Assembly (NCBI RefSeq): GCF_003569045.1
Contig: NZ_BFCB01000002.1
Coordinates: 744,001-808,000, forward strand
Direction of reading: 5' to 3'
From: Aggregatilinea lenta
Lineage (GTDB): Bacteria > Chloroflexota > Anaerolineae > Aggregatilineales > Aggregatilineaceae
DNA length: 64,000 nucleotides
Positions 43,603 to 52,027 of the stretch are shown piece after piece. The stretch's first letter is position 1; each line of letters opens with the position of its first letter. A program made the position numbers and the translations under genes. The notes beneath the pieces were generated by a model. It saw nothing but the letters and a program-made list of their open reading frames with translations. It was not told the DNA's origin and searched no databases.

Positions 43603-44408
43603 GTGTCCGTGCCGCGCAGTGCGACGAAAAGCGCACGTCCGTACGGATCGGCCTGGACGTTGAACGGCTCGAAGGCCAGATCGAGCACGTTGACGTCCTC
43701 AAATCCGGCGCGTTCCAACAGCGCGACGATGGCGGCCAGGGGATAGCCGCGCTCGGCGTGGATCTCGTCGGTACGCTGCCAGCCGCCGCTTTCGCGCTGC
43801 CAGATGGTGTAGCTGCGCACGTTGCTCAGCGTCTCGTAGCTGAAGCGGTCGTGTACGTTGATGGTGAGGTCGGCCCGGTTGTCGAAGCCGTCCGACTGGC
43901 CGGTGCGCTCCAGGCTCGCCAGCCCTTCGACGGTGCGCAGATCGAACACGAACGGCTTGCCCGGCTCCAGCACGCCGCGCACCCGGCTCAACGTCGCCTC
44001 GACGTCACGCAGGCTGTGCAGCGCGTTGATGACACTGCCCAGCGCCACCACCAGATCCATGTGCCCCATCGGCAGGTCGAGCGCGCGCATATCCATGTGA
44101 AACAGGTCCGGCGCGGCGAAGCTGAGGCTGTCGGCAGGGACGACCATGTTGGCCCTTGCCTGCGCGATCATCGCCTCGTTCGCATCCACCCCAACCGCGC
44201 GGTAGTTCTGCTCCGCCAGCCACAGCGTCGTGCGGCCCGTGCCGCAGCCCAGGTCAAGCACGTGACGCCCGGCCCAGTTTGCCACCGTAAACAGGTGATT
44301 CAAGCAGCGCGGCAGCATGCTCAGCGCGTAATCGGTATAGCCCGCCCGGTCGTAGACCTCAGCCAGCCGCGTATAGGGTGGGACCAGAAATGGTGTCGTG
44401 TCGGGCAT
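43599..44408 (-). CDS. Class I SAM-dependent methyltransferase
   Basis: A 269-residue methyltransferase. Motif I is HVLDLGCGTGRTTLWLAEQ, motif II the acidic residue in RAVGVDANEAMIAQA, and post-I LDLPMGHMDLVVALGSVIN. The substrate-binding part is in the C-terminal half (YTIWQRESGGWQRTDEIHAE), as in ubiE-like or small-molecule methyltransferases. Its stop codon lies inside the right end of a MITE-like repeat. Confidence 0.87.
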   Translation of the reverse strand: MPDTTPFLVPPYTRLAEVYDRAGYTDYALSMLPRCLNHLFTVANWAGRHVLDLGCGTGRTTLWLAEQNYRAVGVDANEAMIAQARANMVVPADSLSFAAPDLFHMDMRALDLPMGHMDLVVALGSVINALHSLRDVEATLSRVRGVLEPGKPFVFDLRTVEGLASLERTGQSDGFDNRADLTINVHDRFSYETLSNVRSYTIWQRESGGWQRTDEIHAERGYPLAAIVALLERAGFEDVNVLDLAFEPFNVQADPYGRALFVALRGTDT

Positions 44409-44542
44409 AAGGATTAGTTCAGTCCAGAACCACCAGCACAGGTCAGGTCCGGCGGGTGACGGATGCCTGCCGTCCTGCCGGAGTGTCCCAGTTTATAATA
44501 CGAACATGGCGGCGCGGCAACTTGTGCCCGGCGCGCGCCTCA

Positions 44543-45211
44543 TTACCCGGTGGAATCGGGCGAGGTCAGCGGCGCGTAGCTGAACACGTCGTCGTAGCGC
44601 GTCGAATAGAGCACCACACTGCCCTCGGTATAGTTGTCCACGTTGAAGGTCGGGTCTTCGATCACGTAGTTCTGGTTGCCCTGCGTCGCCTTGAGCGCGC
44701 CCAGGTCGATCTCGTACTGCGCCGTCTGGTCGAGATCCGCGCGCGTCTTCGGCGCGGGATAGGCGCTCAGCAGCACGTGCAGATCCGGCCCGCCGATGGC
44801 GTCCAGCCCGTCGAGTCGCAGGAGGGTCCGCCCGTCGGACAGGCGGTAGATGCTGGCCGTGCCCGTCGCGCTGTGGATCGCGTCCACCGTGACCAGCGGG
44901 CCGCTCAGCAGCAGCTCGACGTTGGCGGGGTCGGCGTCGACGGCGGGTAGATTCGGTTCGTCGAGGCTCTCGACCTCCGTCAGCCGCGACGCGACGTAGT
45001 CGATCGCCTTCTGCTTGTTGTCAGCATACATGGTGTTATAGAGGTCCTGGGTTTCTTCCGGCAGGTCATAGAACGCCGCCGGGAAAATGCCCTGCTGTGC
45101 TTCTTCTTCCAGATAGGGCGCGAGGCGGTCCAGCCACAACGGCGACAGCAGCAGCGCCAAAGTGATCGCCGCCCCCAGCGTCAGCAACCCCCATGCAGGT
45201 CTCGTATTCAT
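44543..45211 (-). CDS. Membrane-anchored DM13-domain protein
   Basis: A 222-residue protein with one N-terminal membrane segment (GLLTLGAAITLALLLSPLWL) and an extracytoplasmic C-terminal DM13-like domain: LVTVDAIHSATGTASIYRLS, DGRTLLRLDGLDAIGGPDLH, VLLSAYPAPKTRAD, and QNYVIEDPTFNVDNYTEGSV. DM13 domains are proposed to carry out redox or electron-transfer work outside the cell. No cofactor motif is visible. Confidence 0.78.
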   Translation of the reverse strand: MNTRPAWGLLTLGAAITLALLLSPLWLDRLAPYLEEEAQQGIFPAAFYDLPEETQDLYNTMYADNKQKAIDYVASRLTEVESLDEPNLPAVDADPANVELLLSGPLVTVDAIHSATGTASIYRLSDGRTLLRLDGLDAIGGPDLHVLLSAYPAPKTRADLDQTAQYEIDLGALKATQGNQNYVIEDPTFNVDNYTEGSVVLYSTRYDDVFSYAPLTSPDSTG

Positions 45212-45616
45212 TCCCAGTCACTTTTCTAGAACCAAGCGGCTCTGATGCCGTGCGTAATCATAACGGACGCCGCGCTATTGAGCCAAGATGCGACCACCCA
45301 AACCGGACTATTCGCTTATCGACAAGACCCGCACCGGGTGGTTATACTCCGTGTGGACTGACCTGAAATCAGGTGAACGTACGTTTAACCAAGGTGCCCA
45401 TCTGCTCGTGAGGAACCTTCCCCGTGCAAACGACCCAAATAAATAAGTCTGTGTCCTTATATGGACATCCGGTATTGGCCCGTCAGTCTTCATCCAGATA
45501 GAGAAAAAGACGGAAAACCTGTACAAAAGTGACTTGTCAACTAGCAAGATTACACTTATCATATAAGTTAAGGATTGAATATCGTTTGTTATTCGATTTA
45601 CTACGGAAGAAACCTG
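45212..45616. other. Intergenic region with palindrome and promoter
   Basis: No gene is convincing here. It contains ACCTGA-AA-TCAGGT (45361-45374), a perfect 6-bp dyad, and a good promoter at 45534-45562. Confidence 0.5.
45534..45562 (+). promoter_or_regulatory. Promoter of the 45617 gene
   Basis: TTGTCA at 45534-45539 and TATCAT at 45557-45562 with a 17-base spacer, in AT-rich sequence. Confidence 0.7.
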
Positions 45617-45997
45617 ATGCCTGCTACGCTGCGTTGGCACGACACCTGTCCTATTTTATTTCAGACCTTAGTCGGTGAGCTTTCCAGCAGTGAGCTTGAG
45701 GCCATGTGCGACCGCCGTCAGGAAATGCTGGACGCTGCGGACCGGCAGGTGATCCTGGTTGCTGATGCCCACGAGCTGGAGAGGGTAAGCGAAGCGGCAG
45801 CGCCCGTGGCCCTGTGCGACAACGGCGCGCAGCACCCCAACGTCTACCGCACGGTGATCGTGCTCAAGCCGGGCCTGTTCCGCAGCCTGCGAGGCGCGAT
45901 CGAGGCGATGGAGCCGCACAATCTGCCGATACAGTTCTTTTCCGATTCCAACGCGGCACTCACCTACGCGGAGAAACTCTGCCAGAGCCTCAGCTAG
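45617..45997 (+). CDS. Small protein of unknown function
   Basis: A 126-residue soluble protein from the ATG at 45617; a TTG at 45575 is open but lies near the promoter. It has an alternating alpha/beta pattern (RQVILVADAHELERV, NVYRTVIVLKPGLFRSLRGA, LPIQFFSDSNAALTYAEKLC) that may be SpoIIAA/STAS-like, at low confidence. It overlaps the convergent small-lipoprotein gene by 8 bases. Confidence 0.55.
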   Translation: MPATLRWHDTCPILFQTLVGELSSSELEAMCDRRQEMLDAADRQVILVADAHELERVSEAAAPVALCDNGAQHPNVYRTVIVLKPGLFRSLRGAIEAMEPHNLPIQFFSDSNAALTYAEKLCQSLS

Positions 45998-46397
45998 CCG
46001 GTCGCAGGTCGCAGACCTTCCAGCCGTCTTCATCAACCAGGATGAAGCGCACTGCCCCTTCGGCGTTGTAGTCCCGAACTTCAACCTGGCCCCCCGGCGA
46101 CTTCAACGCCGCGACGCCGCTCATTTCCAGCGTGATCTGGCGATCGTTTTCGCTCACCACCACGAACTGAAGATGCTCCGTGTCCACCGACGCCGCCGGA
46201 TCGCCCGTCTCGGTCGCCCACTGGCTGGTGACGTCGCGCCAGTCGCTGCACGTCAGGGCCGCGATCTGAGCGGTGTCCTGGGTCCACAAGCTGACCAGGA
46301 ACGACTTGACGATCTGTTCCGGGTCGCCCTTGTCGCGCCCGCACGCGGCCAGCGCCACGCTCAACGCCAGGATCAGCGCGGCCAACAGCCCCAGCAC
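45990..46397 (-). CDS. Small lipoprotein of unknown function
   Basis: The frame is open to 46484, but the hairpin terminator at 46414-46442 would then lie inside it. The GTG at 46397 (VLGLLAALILALSVALAACG) is therefore preferred, giving about 135 residues with lipobox LAAC. The mature part begins KGDPEQIVKSFLVSLWTQDT and ends RFILVDEDGWKVCDLRPAS, a layout like DUF4878/lumazine-binding-type small lipoproteins. The upstream neighbour has the same plan. Confidence 0.6.
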   Translation of the reverse strand: MLGLLAALILALSVALAACGRDKGDPEQIVKSFLVSLWTQDTAQIAALTCSDWRDVTSQWATETGDPAASVDTEHLQFVVVSENDRQITLEMSGVAALKSPGGQVEVRDYNAEGAVRFILVDEDGWKVCDLRPAS

Positions 46398-46413
46398 CCG
46401 GCGGCCAGAAGGC

Positions 46414-46442
46414 AAAACGCCTGGCGACAGGAGCCAGGCGTT
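46414..46442 (-). terminator. Terminator of the 46496-47014 gene
   Basis: On the minus strand AACGCCTGGC pairs with GCCAGGCGTT around TCCTGTC, followed by TT. It is 54 bp after that gene's stop codon. Confidence 0.75.
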
Positions 46443-46495
46443 CAGGTGATCGGATTGCGTGCCGTGATCGCGGCGCAGTGCCAAACCGGGCAGCC

Positions 46496-47014
46496 CTACT
46501 CGGCGGCTTCGGTGGCGTCCGCGACGGGTTCTTCGGTCATCACCGGCTCAGATTCCATCGACTCAGGCGAAATCTGCATATCGTCGCCAAACTCCGACCG
46601 GTCAGAGACGCACCAGTCGTCGCCGTCTTCCTGCATCCACAGCACGATGCGCGTGTCGCGGCTATCATCCGAACCGACGGTGCGAACCGCAGACGCCATC
46701 TCGACCTCGTCAGCATCGTTTTCCGGGCCGATCAGGTAGGAGCCGGTCACGATAATTTCTTCCTGGTTGTTGCCTTTGCCGATGTCGAACTTCAGGTCTT
46801 TCTCGTGCACGTTCTGCGCGCCGTACTGCTCGGCCAGAGCTGCGGTCTGGTCCTGGAACGAATCGCAAGCATACTTCTGCGCCGTCGCCGCGTCACCCTT
46901 GAGCAGCGCGTCAACGTAATCTTCGGCGGTATCCCGCGACTCGGAACCGCATGCAGATAGTAGCATCGGGACGATCAGTAGAGCGGCCAAAATAAGGCCG
47001 AACCGCTTTGACAT
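46496..47014 (-). CDS. Small lipoprotein of unknown function
   Basis: A 172-residue protein with signal MSKRFGLILAALLIVPMLLS and lipobox LSAC. The mature part has ESRDTAEDYVDALLKGDAAT, AQKYACDSFQDQTAALAEQY, then beta strands ending DGDDWCVSDRSEFGDD, and an acidic Glu/Met/Pro-rich tail. It has the same helix-then-sheet plan as the gene downstream, and the two may be paralogues. AGGAG lies upstream of the ATG. Confidence 0.68.
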   Translation of the reverse strand: MSKRFGLILAALLIVPMLLSACGSESRDTAEDYVDALLKGDAATAQKYACDSFQDQTAALAEQYGAQNVHEKDLKFDIGKGNNQEEIIVTGSYLIGPENDADEVEMASAVRTVGSDDSRDTRIVLWMQEDGDDWCVSDRSEFGDDMQISPESMESEPVMTEEPVADATEAAE

Positions 47015-47247
47015 AACAATCTATCTCCTCACTGGTAAGTGCCGTGCGAAACAATTGATCGGCGGCTGAATCATACCCCTAACCTGTGGCACGGCGCAAT
47101 AAACTTCTGGCTTAAAACAGGCCGCCGAATAGCACAAATCCGCGCGCTGTTATGCCCGGTGTACCCGCGATCGCGTCGCTTTTTTGGTTCTGTGTATATC
47201 CACCATGCCAGATTCAGTAAAACGTTGGTATAGTCGTCTCGTCATAA

Positions 47248-47369
47248 GAGCGCGTATGGATAGCGACTTTACCGCCATCGCGCCATCTCGGTACGCATCT
47301 CCCACTGTCGTGCTCCCTTTCTCACTGAGGGAGAAGGGGCCGGGGAATGCGGGTTTCCGTACACACCCT
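47248..47369. mobile_element. MITE-like repeat, copy 1
   Basis: Starts GAGCGCGTATGGATAGCGAC and ends GGGTTTCCGTACACACC, with a CTCCCTTTCTCACTGAGGGA-type hairpin inside. About 122 bp. See copies at 47497 and 51739. Confidence 0.6.
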
Positions 47370-47496
47370 GAGAGGCGCTCGGCGGCGGTCATCACACGCC
47401 GCGCGCTCACCTATTGTCCGTCCACCAGGCCCTACAGGGCTGGCAGCGGTTCAAGAATGCTATAATCGACCTTAGCGTTGTTTGGCGTCCGCATTT

Positions 47497-47620
47497 GAGC
47501 GTGGTTGGAAAGCGACTTTACATCCCTTCTCGTGACTCACGACAAGCATCTTCCGCTGTTCCGCTCCCGTTCTCACTGAGGGAGAGCGGGCCGGGGGATA
47601 AGAATTTCCGTACACACTCT
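47497..47620. mobile_element. MITE-like repeat, copy 2
   Basis: Starts GAGCGTGGTTGGAAAGCGAC and ends AATTTCCGTACACACTC. The ends are imperfect inverted repeats: GAGCGTGGTTGGAAA against GAGTGTGTACGGAAA. Interior hairpin TCTCACTGAGGGAGAG-type. Confidence 0.65.
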
Positions 47621-47848
47621 TAACCACCCTGCGCCTGCCCCGCCCCTTCCGCACCCGGCGGACCGGGCGTCGCTTCGACTTTTCTCGTGTATTGCCATCG
47701 ACCGGCGTGCAAGCAGGGGGCCAGACGGTCAGCACGCGCGCGGAACAACCGGCAATCCCAAGTCCCTAATCTGCCGTACGCGCATCATCCACTTCATCAG
47801 CAAAACCCTGACGATGCGCGCCCTCACGGTATCCAACGGAGGAGCCAT

Positions 47849-49354
47849 ATGACCGGACAGGACACCTTAGACGGCCAAAAGCCGCTCATTGTCATCGCAT
47901 CCAATCGCGGCCCATTTTCGTTTAAGCAAGACAAGAACGGCGAGTTCACCAGCCAGCGCGGCAGCGGCGGACTGGTCACGGCGTTGGGCGCGCTGGCGGA
48001 GCGCCACGAGGTGTTATGGGTCGCCGCCGCGCTCAGCAAAGGCGACGAAGCCTGGCAGGCCCAGCACGGTGAGCAGCCCGTCGACGTGGAAGGCGTGCGC
48101 CTGCGCCTGGTGCGCCATACGCCGCGCCGCTACGACCAGTACTACAACGTGATCGCCAACCCGCTGCTGTGGTTCATCCAGCACGAGCTGTGGGATATCC
48201 CGCGCAAGCCGAGCATCACCGGCGACACGTGGAAAGCGTGGCGCAACGGCTACCAACCGGTCAACCAGCGCTTCGCGGAAGTGATCGCCGAGAGCGTGCA
48301 AGACACCGACCGCCCGATCATCATCTTGCCGCAGGACTATCACCTGTACCTCGTCCCGCAGACGGTGCGCGACATCCTGGGCGACCGCGTGCAGATCCAG
48401 CCGTTCATCCACATCCCCTGGCCCGGCCCCGACGCGTGGCGCATTTTGCCCGGCGAGATGCGCACCGCAATCCTGACCAGCCTGCTGGCCTCCGACCGGG
48501 TCGGCTTCCAGACCGAGCGCGACGCGTTCAACTTCGTGCAGTGCTGCCGTCTCTATGTGGACGACGCGCACTCGCACGGCAGCCGTAACTCGATCGACTA
48601 CCGGGGCCACCGCGTGGAAGCGCACACCTACCCGATCTCGATCGACATCGAAAAGCTGGAGGAGCTGGCCGCCGAAAACGAGACCCGCTTGCTGAAGGCG
48701 CAGATGATGGCCTTCGTCGGCGACAACAAGCTGATCCTGCGCGTGGACCGCATCGAGCCGAGCAAGAACATCCTGCGCGGCCTGGAGGCGTTCCGCGAGC
48801 TGCTGGTCAACCACCCGGAGCACCGGGGCCGCGTGCAGATGCTGGCGCTGCTCGTGCCGTCGCGCATGGAAGTGGACGAATACCAGGACTATTTGCAGCA
48901 GATCATGGCCGACGCGGGCATGATCAACGCGGAATTCAGCGGGGAATCGTGGGAGCCGGTGCGCATCCTGGTAGGCGAAAACTACCGTCGCGCGATCGGG
49001 GCGATGCAGCTCTACGACGTGCTGCTGGTCAACCCCATCGCGGACGGCATGAATCTGGTCGCCAAAGAGGGGGCGCTCGTCAACCAGCGCGACGGTGTGC
49101 TGCTGCTGTCCGAGCACGCGGGCGTGTTTTATGAGCTGGGCGACCACGCGCTGACGGTGTCGCCGTTCGACACCTACGGCACAGCCGAGGCCATGCACCG
49201 CGCGCTGACGATGTCCGCCACAGAGCGGCAGGAACGCGCCGAGGCGCTGCGGAACGCCGTCAAAGGCGCGGGCATCCGCAGCTGGTTCTACGCTCAGCTA
49301 GAGGATACCATGCGCTCACTCAGCAGCCAGGCCAGAAAGTCCTCGACGTCGTGA
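47849..49354 (+). CDS. otsA: Trehalose-6-phosphate synthase (GT20)
   Basis: A 501-residue glycosyltransferase; GGAGGAGCC precedes the ATG at 47849. Motifs: VIASNRGPFSFKQDKNGEF with GSGGLVTAL, PFIHIPWPGPDAWRILPGEM, and LRVDRIEPSKNILRGLEAF, where Arg and Lys bind the donor phosphates. The C-terminal part has MNLVAKEGALVNQRDGVLLL and SEHAGVFYEL. It makes trehalose-6-phosphate from a nucleotide-glucose and glucose-6-phosphate. The SKN variant of the usual Y-x-KG loop resembles actinobacterial enzymes; other GT20 products cannot be excluded. Its 3' end overlaps otsB, on the opposite strand, by 61 bp. Confidence 0.88.
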   Translation: MTGQDTLDGQKPLIVIASNRGPFSFKQDKNGEFTSQRGSGGLVTALGALAERHEVLWVAAALSKGDEAWQAQHGEQPVDVEGVRLRLVRHTPRRYDQYYNVIANPLLWFIQHELWDIPRKPSITGDTWKAWRNGYQPVNQRFAEVIAESVQDTDRPIIILPQDYHLYLVPQTVRDILGDRVQIQPFIHIPWPGPDAWRILPGEMRTAILTSLLASDRVGFQTERDAFNFVQCCRLYVDDAHSHGSRNSIDYRGHRVEAHTYPISIDIEKLEELAAENETRLLKAQMMAFVGDNKLILRVDRIEPSKNILRGLEAFRELLVNHPEHRGRVQMLALLVPSRMEVDEYQDYLQQIMADAGMINAEFSGESWEPVRILVGENYRRAIGAMQLYDVLLVNPIADGMNLVAKEGALVNQRDGVLLLSEHAGVFYELGDHALTVSPFDTYGTAEAMHRALTMSATERQERAEALRNAVKGAGIRSWFYAQLEDTMRSLSSQARKSSTS

Positions 49355-50103
49355 ATGCCGTCGAGCAGCAAATCGGCACTGGCGGCGACCACCGCCGGGG
49401 TATCGTCCGCGACGACGCCCAGCCCAAGCGCGTAACACGCCCCGCTGTTCCGCAGCGACCGGGCGGCGCGCAGGGCGTCGGCGTCGGTCGTGTCGTCGCC
49501 CAGGTATACCGCGCCGTCCAGGGCGTACTGCGCCACCAGGCTGCGGAAGGCGCTGCCCTTGTCGACTTCCAGCGGAGGCCGCAGCTCGAAGACCATGCGG
49601 CCTTCCACCAGACGCAGCCCGGCCTCGTTTGCGATGGCCGCGACGGTCGGGCGCAGCCGCACCGCCGCCTGTTCCGGCTGCGCCGTCTGGCGGTAATGGA
49701 CGGACAGCGTGACGCCTTTGTCTTCGACGAACAGGCCCGGCATCGTCAGCGCACGCAGCGCCACCAGCGCAGCGCGCAGGGCATCCTGGTAGGCGGCGAC
49801 CTCGGACACCGCCTCGACACGCCCGTCCGCCCACCGTTCCAGGCCATGATTGCCCACGTAGACCAGACCCGGCAGCCCAACCCGCGCCTGCACGTCGGCA
49901 GCGGCCCGCCCTGAAACCGCCGCGACCAGCGTCAGGCGTCCGGCCAGCGCCGTCAGCAGCGTTTTGGCGCGCGACGTCACTTGCGCCGCATCCGGCTGAT
50001 CCACGATGGGGCTGATCGTACCATCCACGTCCGTTACGAGACCCAGGCGCGGCTGGCTCACCAGCGTGCGCAGCGTCGTTTCCGCAGCATTTTTCCAGTG
50101 CAT
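49294..50103 (-). CDS. otsB: Trehalose-6-phosphate phosphatase
   Basis: A 269-residue HAD-family phosphatase. Motif I is GLVTDVDGTISPIVD, motif II the serine in VAAVSGRAAADVQAR, the lysine region RPPLEVDKGSAFRSLV, and motif IV VYLGDDTTDADALRAA. It dephosphorylates trehalose-6-phosphate made by the neighbouring OtsA. The two genes are convergent and share 61 bp of coding sequence at their 3' ends, an unusual arrangement for partners. Confidence 0.92.
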   Translation of the reverse strand: MHWKNAAETTLRTLVSQPRLGLVTDVDGTISPIVDQPDAAQVTSRAKTLLTALAGRLTLVAAVSGRAAADVQARVGLPGLVYVGNHGLERWADGRVEAVSEVAAYQDALRAALVALRALTMPGLFVEDKGVTLSVHYRQTAQPEQAAVRLRPTVAAIANEAGLRLVEGRMVFELRPPLEVDKGSAFRSLVAQYALDGAVYLGDDTTDADALRAARSLRNSGACYALGLGVVADDTPAVVAASADLLLDGIHDVEDFLAWLLSERMVSSS

Positions 50104-50181
50104 AACGGTCCTTCCGCCTGAAAGTTTGCGATAATCTAGGGGGAAGGCCAGCAGCTATCGTCATGGGAGGCAATCAACACG

Positions 50182-51243
50182 ATGAGCGACACACAACCCG
50201 CACCCCAGCCGGACTATCCGCGCAAAGTGATCACCGTGACGCTGAATCCGTCACTTGACCGGACCATCGTCACGCACTTTCTCGCGCTAGGATACCAGAA
50301 CCGGGTGATCGAAACAACGCGGCTCGACCCCGCAGGCCGCGCCATTACCATCTCGCGTGCGCTGCATTCGATGGGCATTCCCACCCATGCGATCGTGCTG
50401 GTCGGTCACGGGCCGACCGGGCGCGCCTACCAGGCGCTGCTGGCCGAAGAGCAGTTCCCGATCTCGATCCTGCGCCGTAACGGGCGCACGCGCAGCAACA
50501 TCATCATCAAAGACACGGGCCACGAGCACGAAACGATGATCATGGAGGAAGCCGAAGGTGCGACCGAGGAGGACCTGAAGCAGGTCGAGGAAACGCTGGC
50601 CGAGATTATCCGCCCCAACGACGCGATCGTGTTCGCGGGCAGCCTGCCCGGCGGCCTGAAAGCTGACTCCTATGCGGGCCTGACCGACATCGCACAAGAG
50701 GCGGGCGCGCTGGTCTACATCAACGCGGGCGGCGGCGAGCCGCTGCAAGAGTCGCTGAAAGCCAGGCCGCGCCTGATCTACCTGACGCAGATCCAGATGG
50801 AGGGGCTGTTCAACTTCCCGATCCGTACCGACACGGACGTGATCGCCTGCGCGCACCAGCTTCAGGACATGGGCGCGGCGCGCGTGTTGGTCGCCATGCC
50901 GCAGATCGACAGCGCGGTGCTGGTGGCGGAAGAAGGCACGTGGCTGATCGACCTGTCGGACACCGCCGAAGGCACGCGCACCGGGCAAACCGAAGCGCTG
51001 CTGGCCGGGTATCTGGCCGGGCGTATCCGGCAGCGCTCGCTCGAAGAGGCGCTCCAGCTTGGCGCGGCGACAGCGGCCTACGCCACCTCCCAGATCGGGC
51101 ACGAGTTCGGCTCGATCAAGGACGTGGAAACGTACGCGGAGGACGTCAACGTGACCTCGGTCGATAACCTCGAGCAGCTTCTGGACGAGTTCAACCAGCG
51201 CCCGGACATCGGCGCGGTGCAGCCGCAGCCGCCCAGCGAGTAG
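50182..51243 (+). CDS. Divergent PfkB-family (1-phosphofructokinase-like) protein
   Basis: A 353-residue ribokinase-fold protein resembling FruK/LacC: VITVTLNPSLDRTI at the N terminus, FAGSLPGGLKADSYAGLTDI in the middle. Two signatures are altered. The substrate motif GGKGxN reads AGRAIT (residues 51-56), and the anion-hole/catalytic GAGD reads GQTE (268-271), so the catalytic aspartate is a glutamate. It may have reduced or changed activity, or act as a regulator. It starts 78 bp from the divergent otsB and carries a long C-terminal extension. GGGAGG precedes the ATG. Confidence 0.8.
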   Translation: MSDTQPAPQPDYPRKVITVTLNPSLDRTIVTHFLALGYQNRVIETTRLDPAGRAITISRALHSMGIPTHAIVLVGHGPTGRAYQALLAEEQFPISILRRNGRTRSNIIIKDTGHEHETMIMEEAEGATEEDLKQVEETLAEIIRPNDAIVFAGSLPGGLKADSYAGLTDIAQEAGALVYINAGGGEPLQESLKARPRLIYLTQIQMEGLFNFPIRTDTDVIACAHQLQDMGAARVLVAMPQIDSAVLVAEEGTWLIDLSDTAEGTRTGQTEALLAGYLAGRIRQRSLEEALQLGAATAAYATSQIGHEFGSIKDVETYAEDVNVTSVDNLEQLLDEFNQRPDIGAVQPQPPSE

Positions 51244-51256
51244 GAACGGGTGTTGC

Positions 51257-51283
51257 GTAGGGGCGTATTGCGATACGCCCCGC
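51257..51283. repeat. GTAGGGGCGTAT hairpin repeat, copy 4
   Basis: GTAGGGGCGTATTGCGATAC then GCCCCGC. It lies 14 bp after the PfkB gene stop codon and is followed by a T run (about 51287), so it may terminate. Confidence 0.75.
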
Positions 51284-51366
51284 ACTTTTTTCCGTCCGCC
51301 CCAAACAAAAAAGAGACAGATCCGCAAACCTGCCCCTCTGCCAAAACCAGTATCGCGCGAATATGT

Positions 51367-51705
51367 CTACCCCGCCGCGACCTGCGACGAGACGTAGCCC
51401 ACCGACTGCTCGATCAGCGGCGTGCAGTCCCGCAGCTGCGCCGCGTCAGGCACCGTGAGCACTACCCAGCCCCGCACCGGCGGTCCGCCGTGCGACAGCG
51501 GCTGGTGGCCTTGCGCAACCAGCTCCGCCACCGTGTCTTCCGGCAGCTTCAGCGCCACGCCGGTTTCCATCATCGTGGCGAACATCTTGCCGCGAATGTA
51601 GTAAGCAGGATGCCCGAAGGTCTTGCGTTCCGACACGCCGGTCACACCGCCTAAAATCTCGTCGATGACCTGCTTCTGTTCGGGGATGTAGCGCTGCTGG
51701 TTCAT
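51367..51705 (-). CDS. TfoX N-terminal-like domain protein
   Basis: A 112-residue protein. The TfoX_N/YjbR-like pattern is visible: GVSERKTFGHPAYYIRGKMF, ATMMETGVALKLPEDTVAEL, and a terminal helix LRDCTPLIEQSVGYVSSQVA. Domain function in stand-alone form is not established; in TfoX itself it belongs to competence regulation. AGGAGATCTCC precedes the ATG. Confidence 0.72.
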   Translation of the reverse strand: MNQQRYIPEQKQVIDEILGGVTGVSERKTFGHPAYYIRGKMFATMMETGVALKLPEDTVAELVAQGHQPLSHGGPPVRGWVVLTVPDAAQLRDCTPLIEQSVGYVSSQVAAG

Positions 51706-52027
51706 AGGGAGATCTCCTTGTCGCTCGGCTGTGCCTACGAGCGTGGTTGGAAAGCGACTTTACCGCCTTGCTCGTCACCACGGTAAGTCTCTCTCACGGT
51801 CCAGCTCTCCTTACTCTCTAAGGGAGAGGGCGCCGGGGATGAGGATTTCCGTACACAACTTGAGTATAACCGAACATTAGTTCGATTACCAGTACGCCAA
51901 CCTTAAAATTCTTGCGCCGATCGCCGGGGTCCCGTCGCGCAAACGTGGGGGGCCGGGCCGCCCGGCGCGGCTATAATAGCCATAGAGCTTGACTTCCTTC
52001 CGATCCCGACCTCACAAGGATAGCAGT
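51706..52027. other. Intergenic region with the third MITE-like repeat
   Basis: No gene seen. It holds the repeat at 51739-51860, then sequence with a TATAAT box at 51972-51977 that probably belongs to the promoter of the next gene; no matching -35 is evident. Confidence 0.55.
51739..51860. mobile_element. MITE-like repeat, copy 3
   Basis: Starts GAGCGTGGTTGGAAAGCGAC and ends GATTTCCGTACACAACT, with a CTCTAAGGGAGAG-type hairpin inside. The first 29 bases are almost identical to copies 1 and 2. Confidence 0.65.

Larger units (their letters stand above)
47015..47848. other. Long intergenic region with two MITE-like repeats
   Basis: No gene is supported in these 834 bp. Two copies of the GAGCGTGG...CCGTACACAC element lie at 47248-47369 and 47497-47620. 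The rest probably includes the otsA promoter; no clear -35/-10 pair is seen. Confidence 0.6.

Noticed and set aside
44439-44452. CAGGTCAGGTCCGG resembles the conserved core of the signal recognition particle RNA
   Set aside because: The following GGAA tetraloop and AGCAGCC side are absent, and the surroundings do not fold into the SRP stem.
45308-45640. 110-residue open frame on the minus strand in the gap after the DM13 gene
   Set aside because: It crosses the promoter of the 45617 gene, has no ribosome site or family resemblance.
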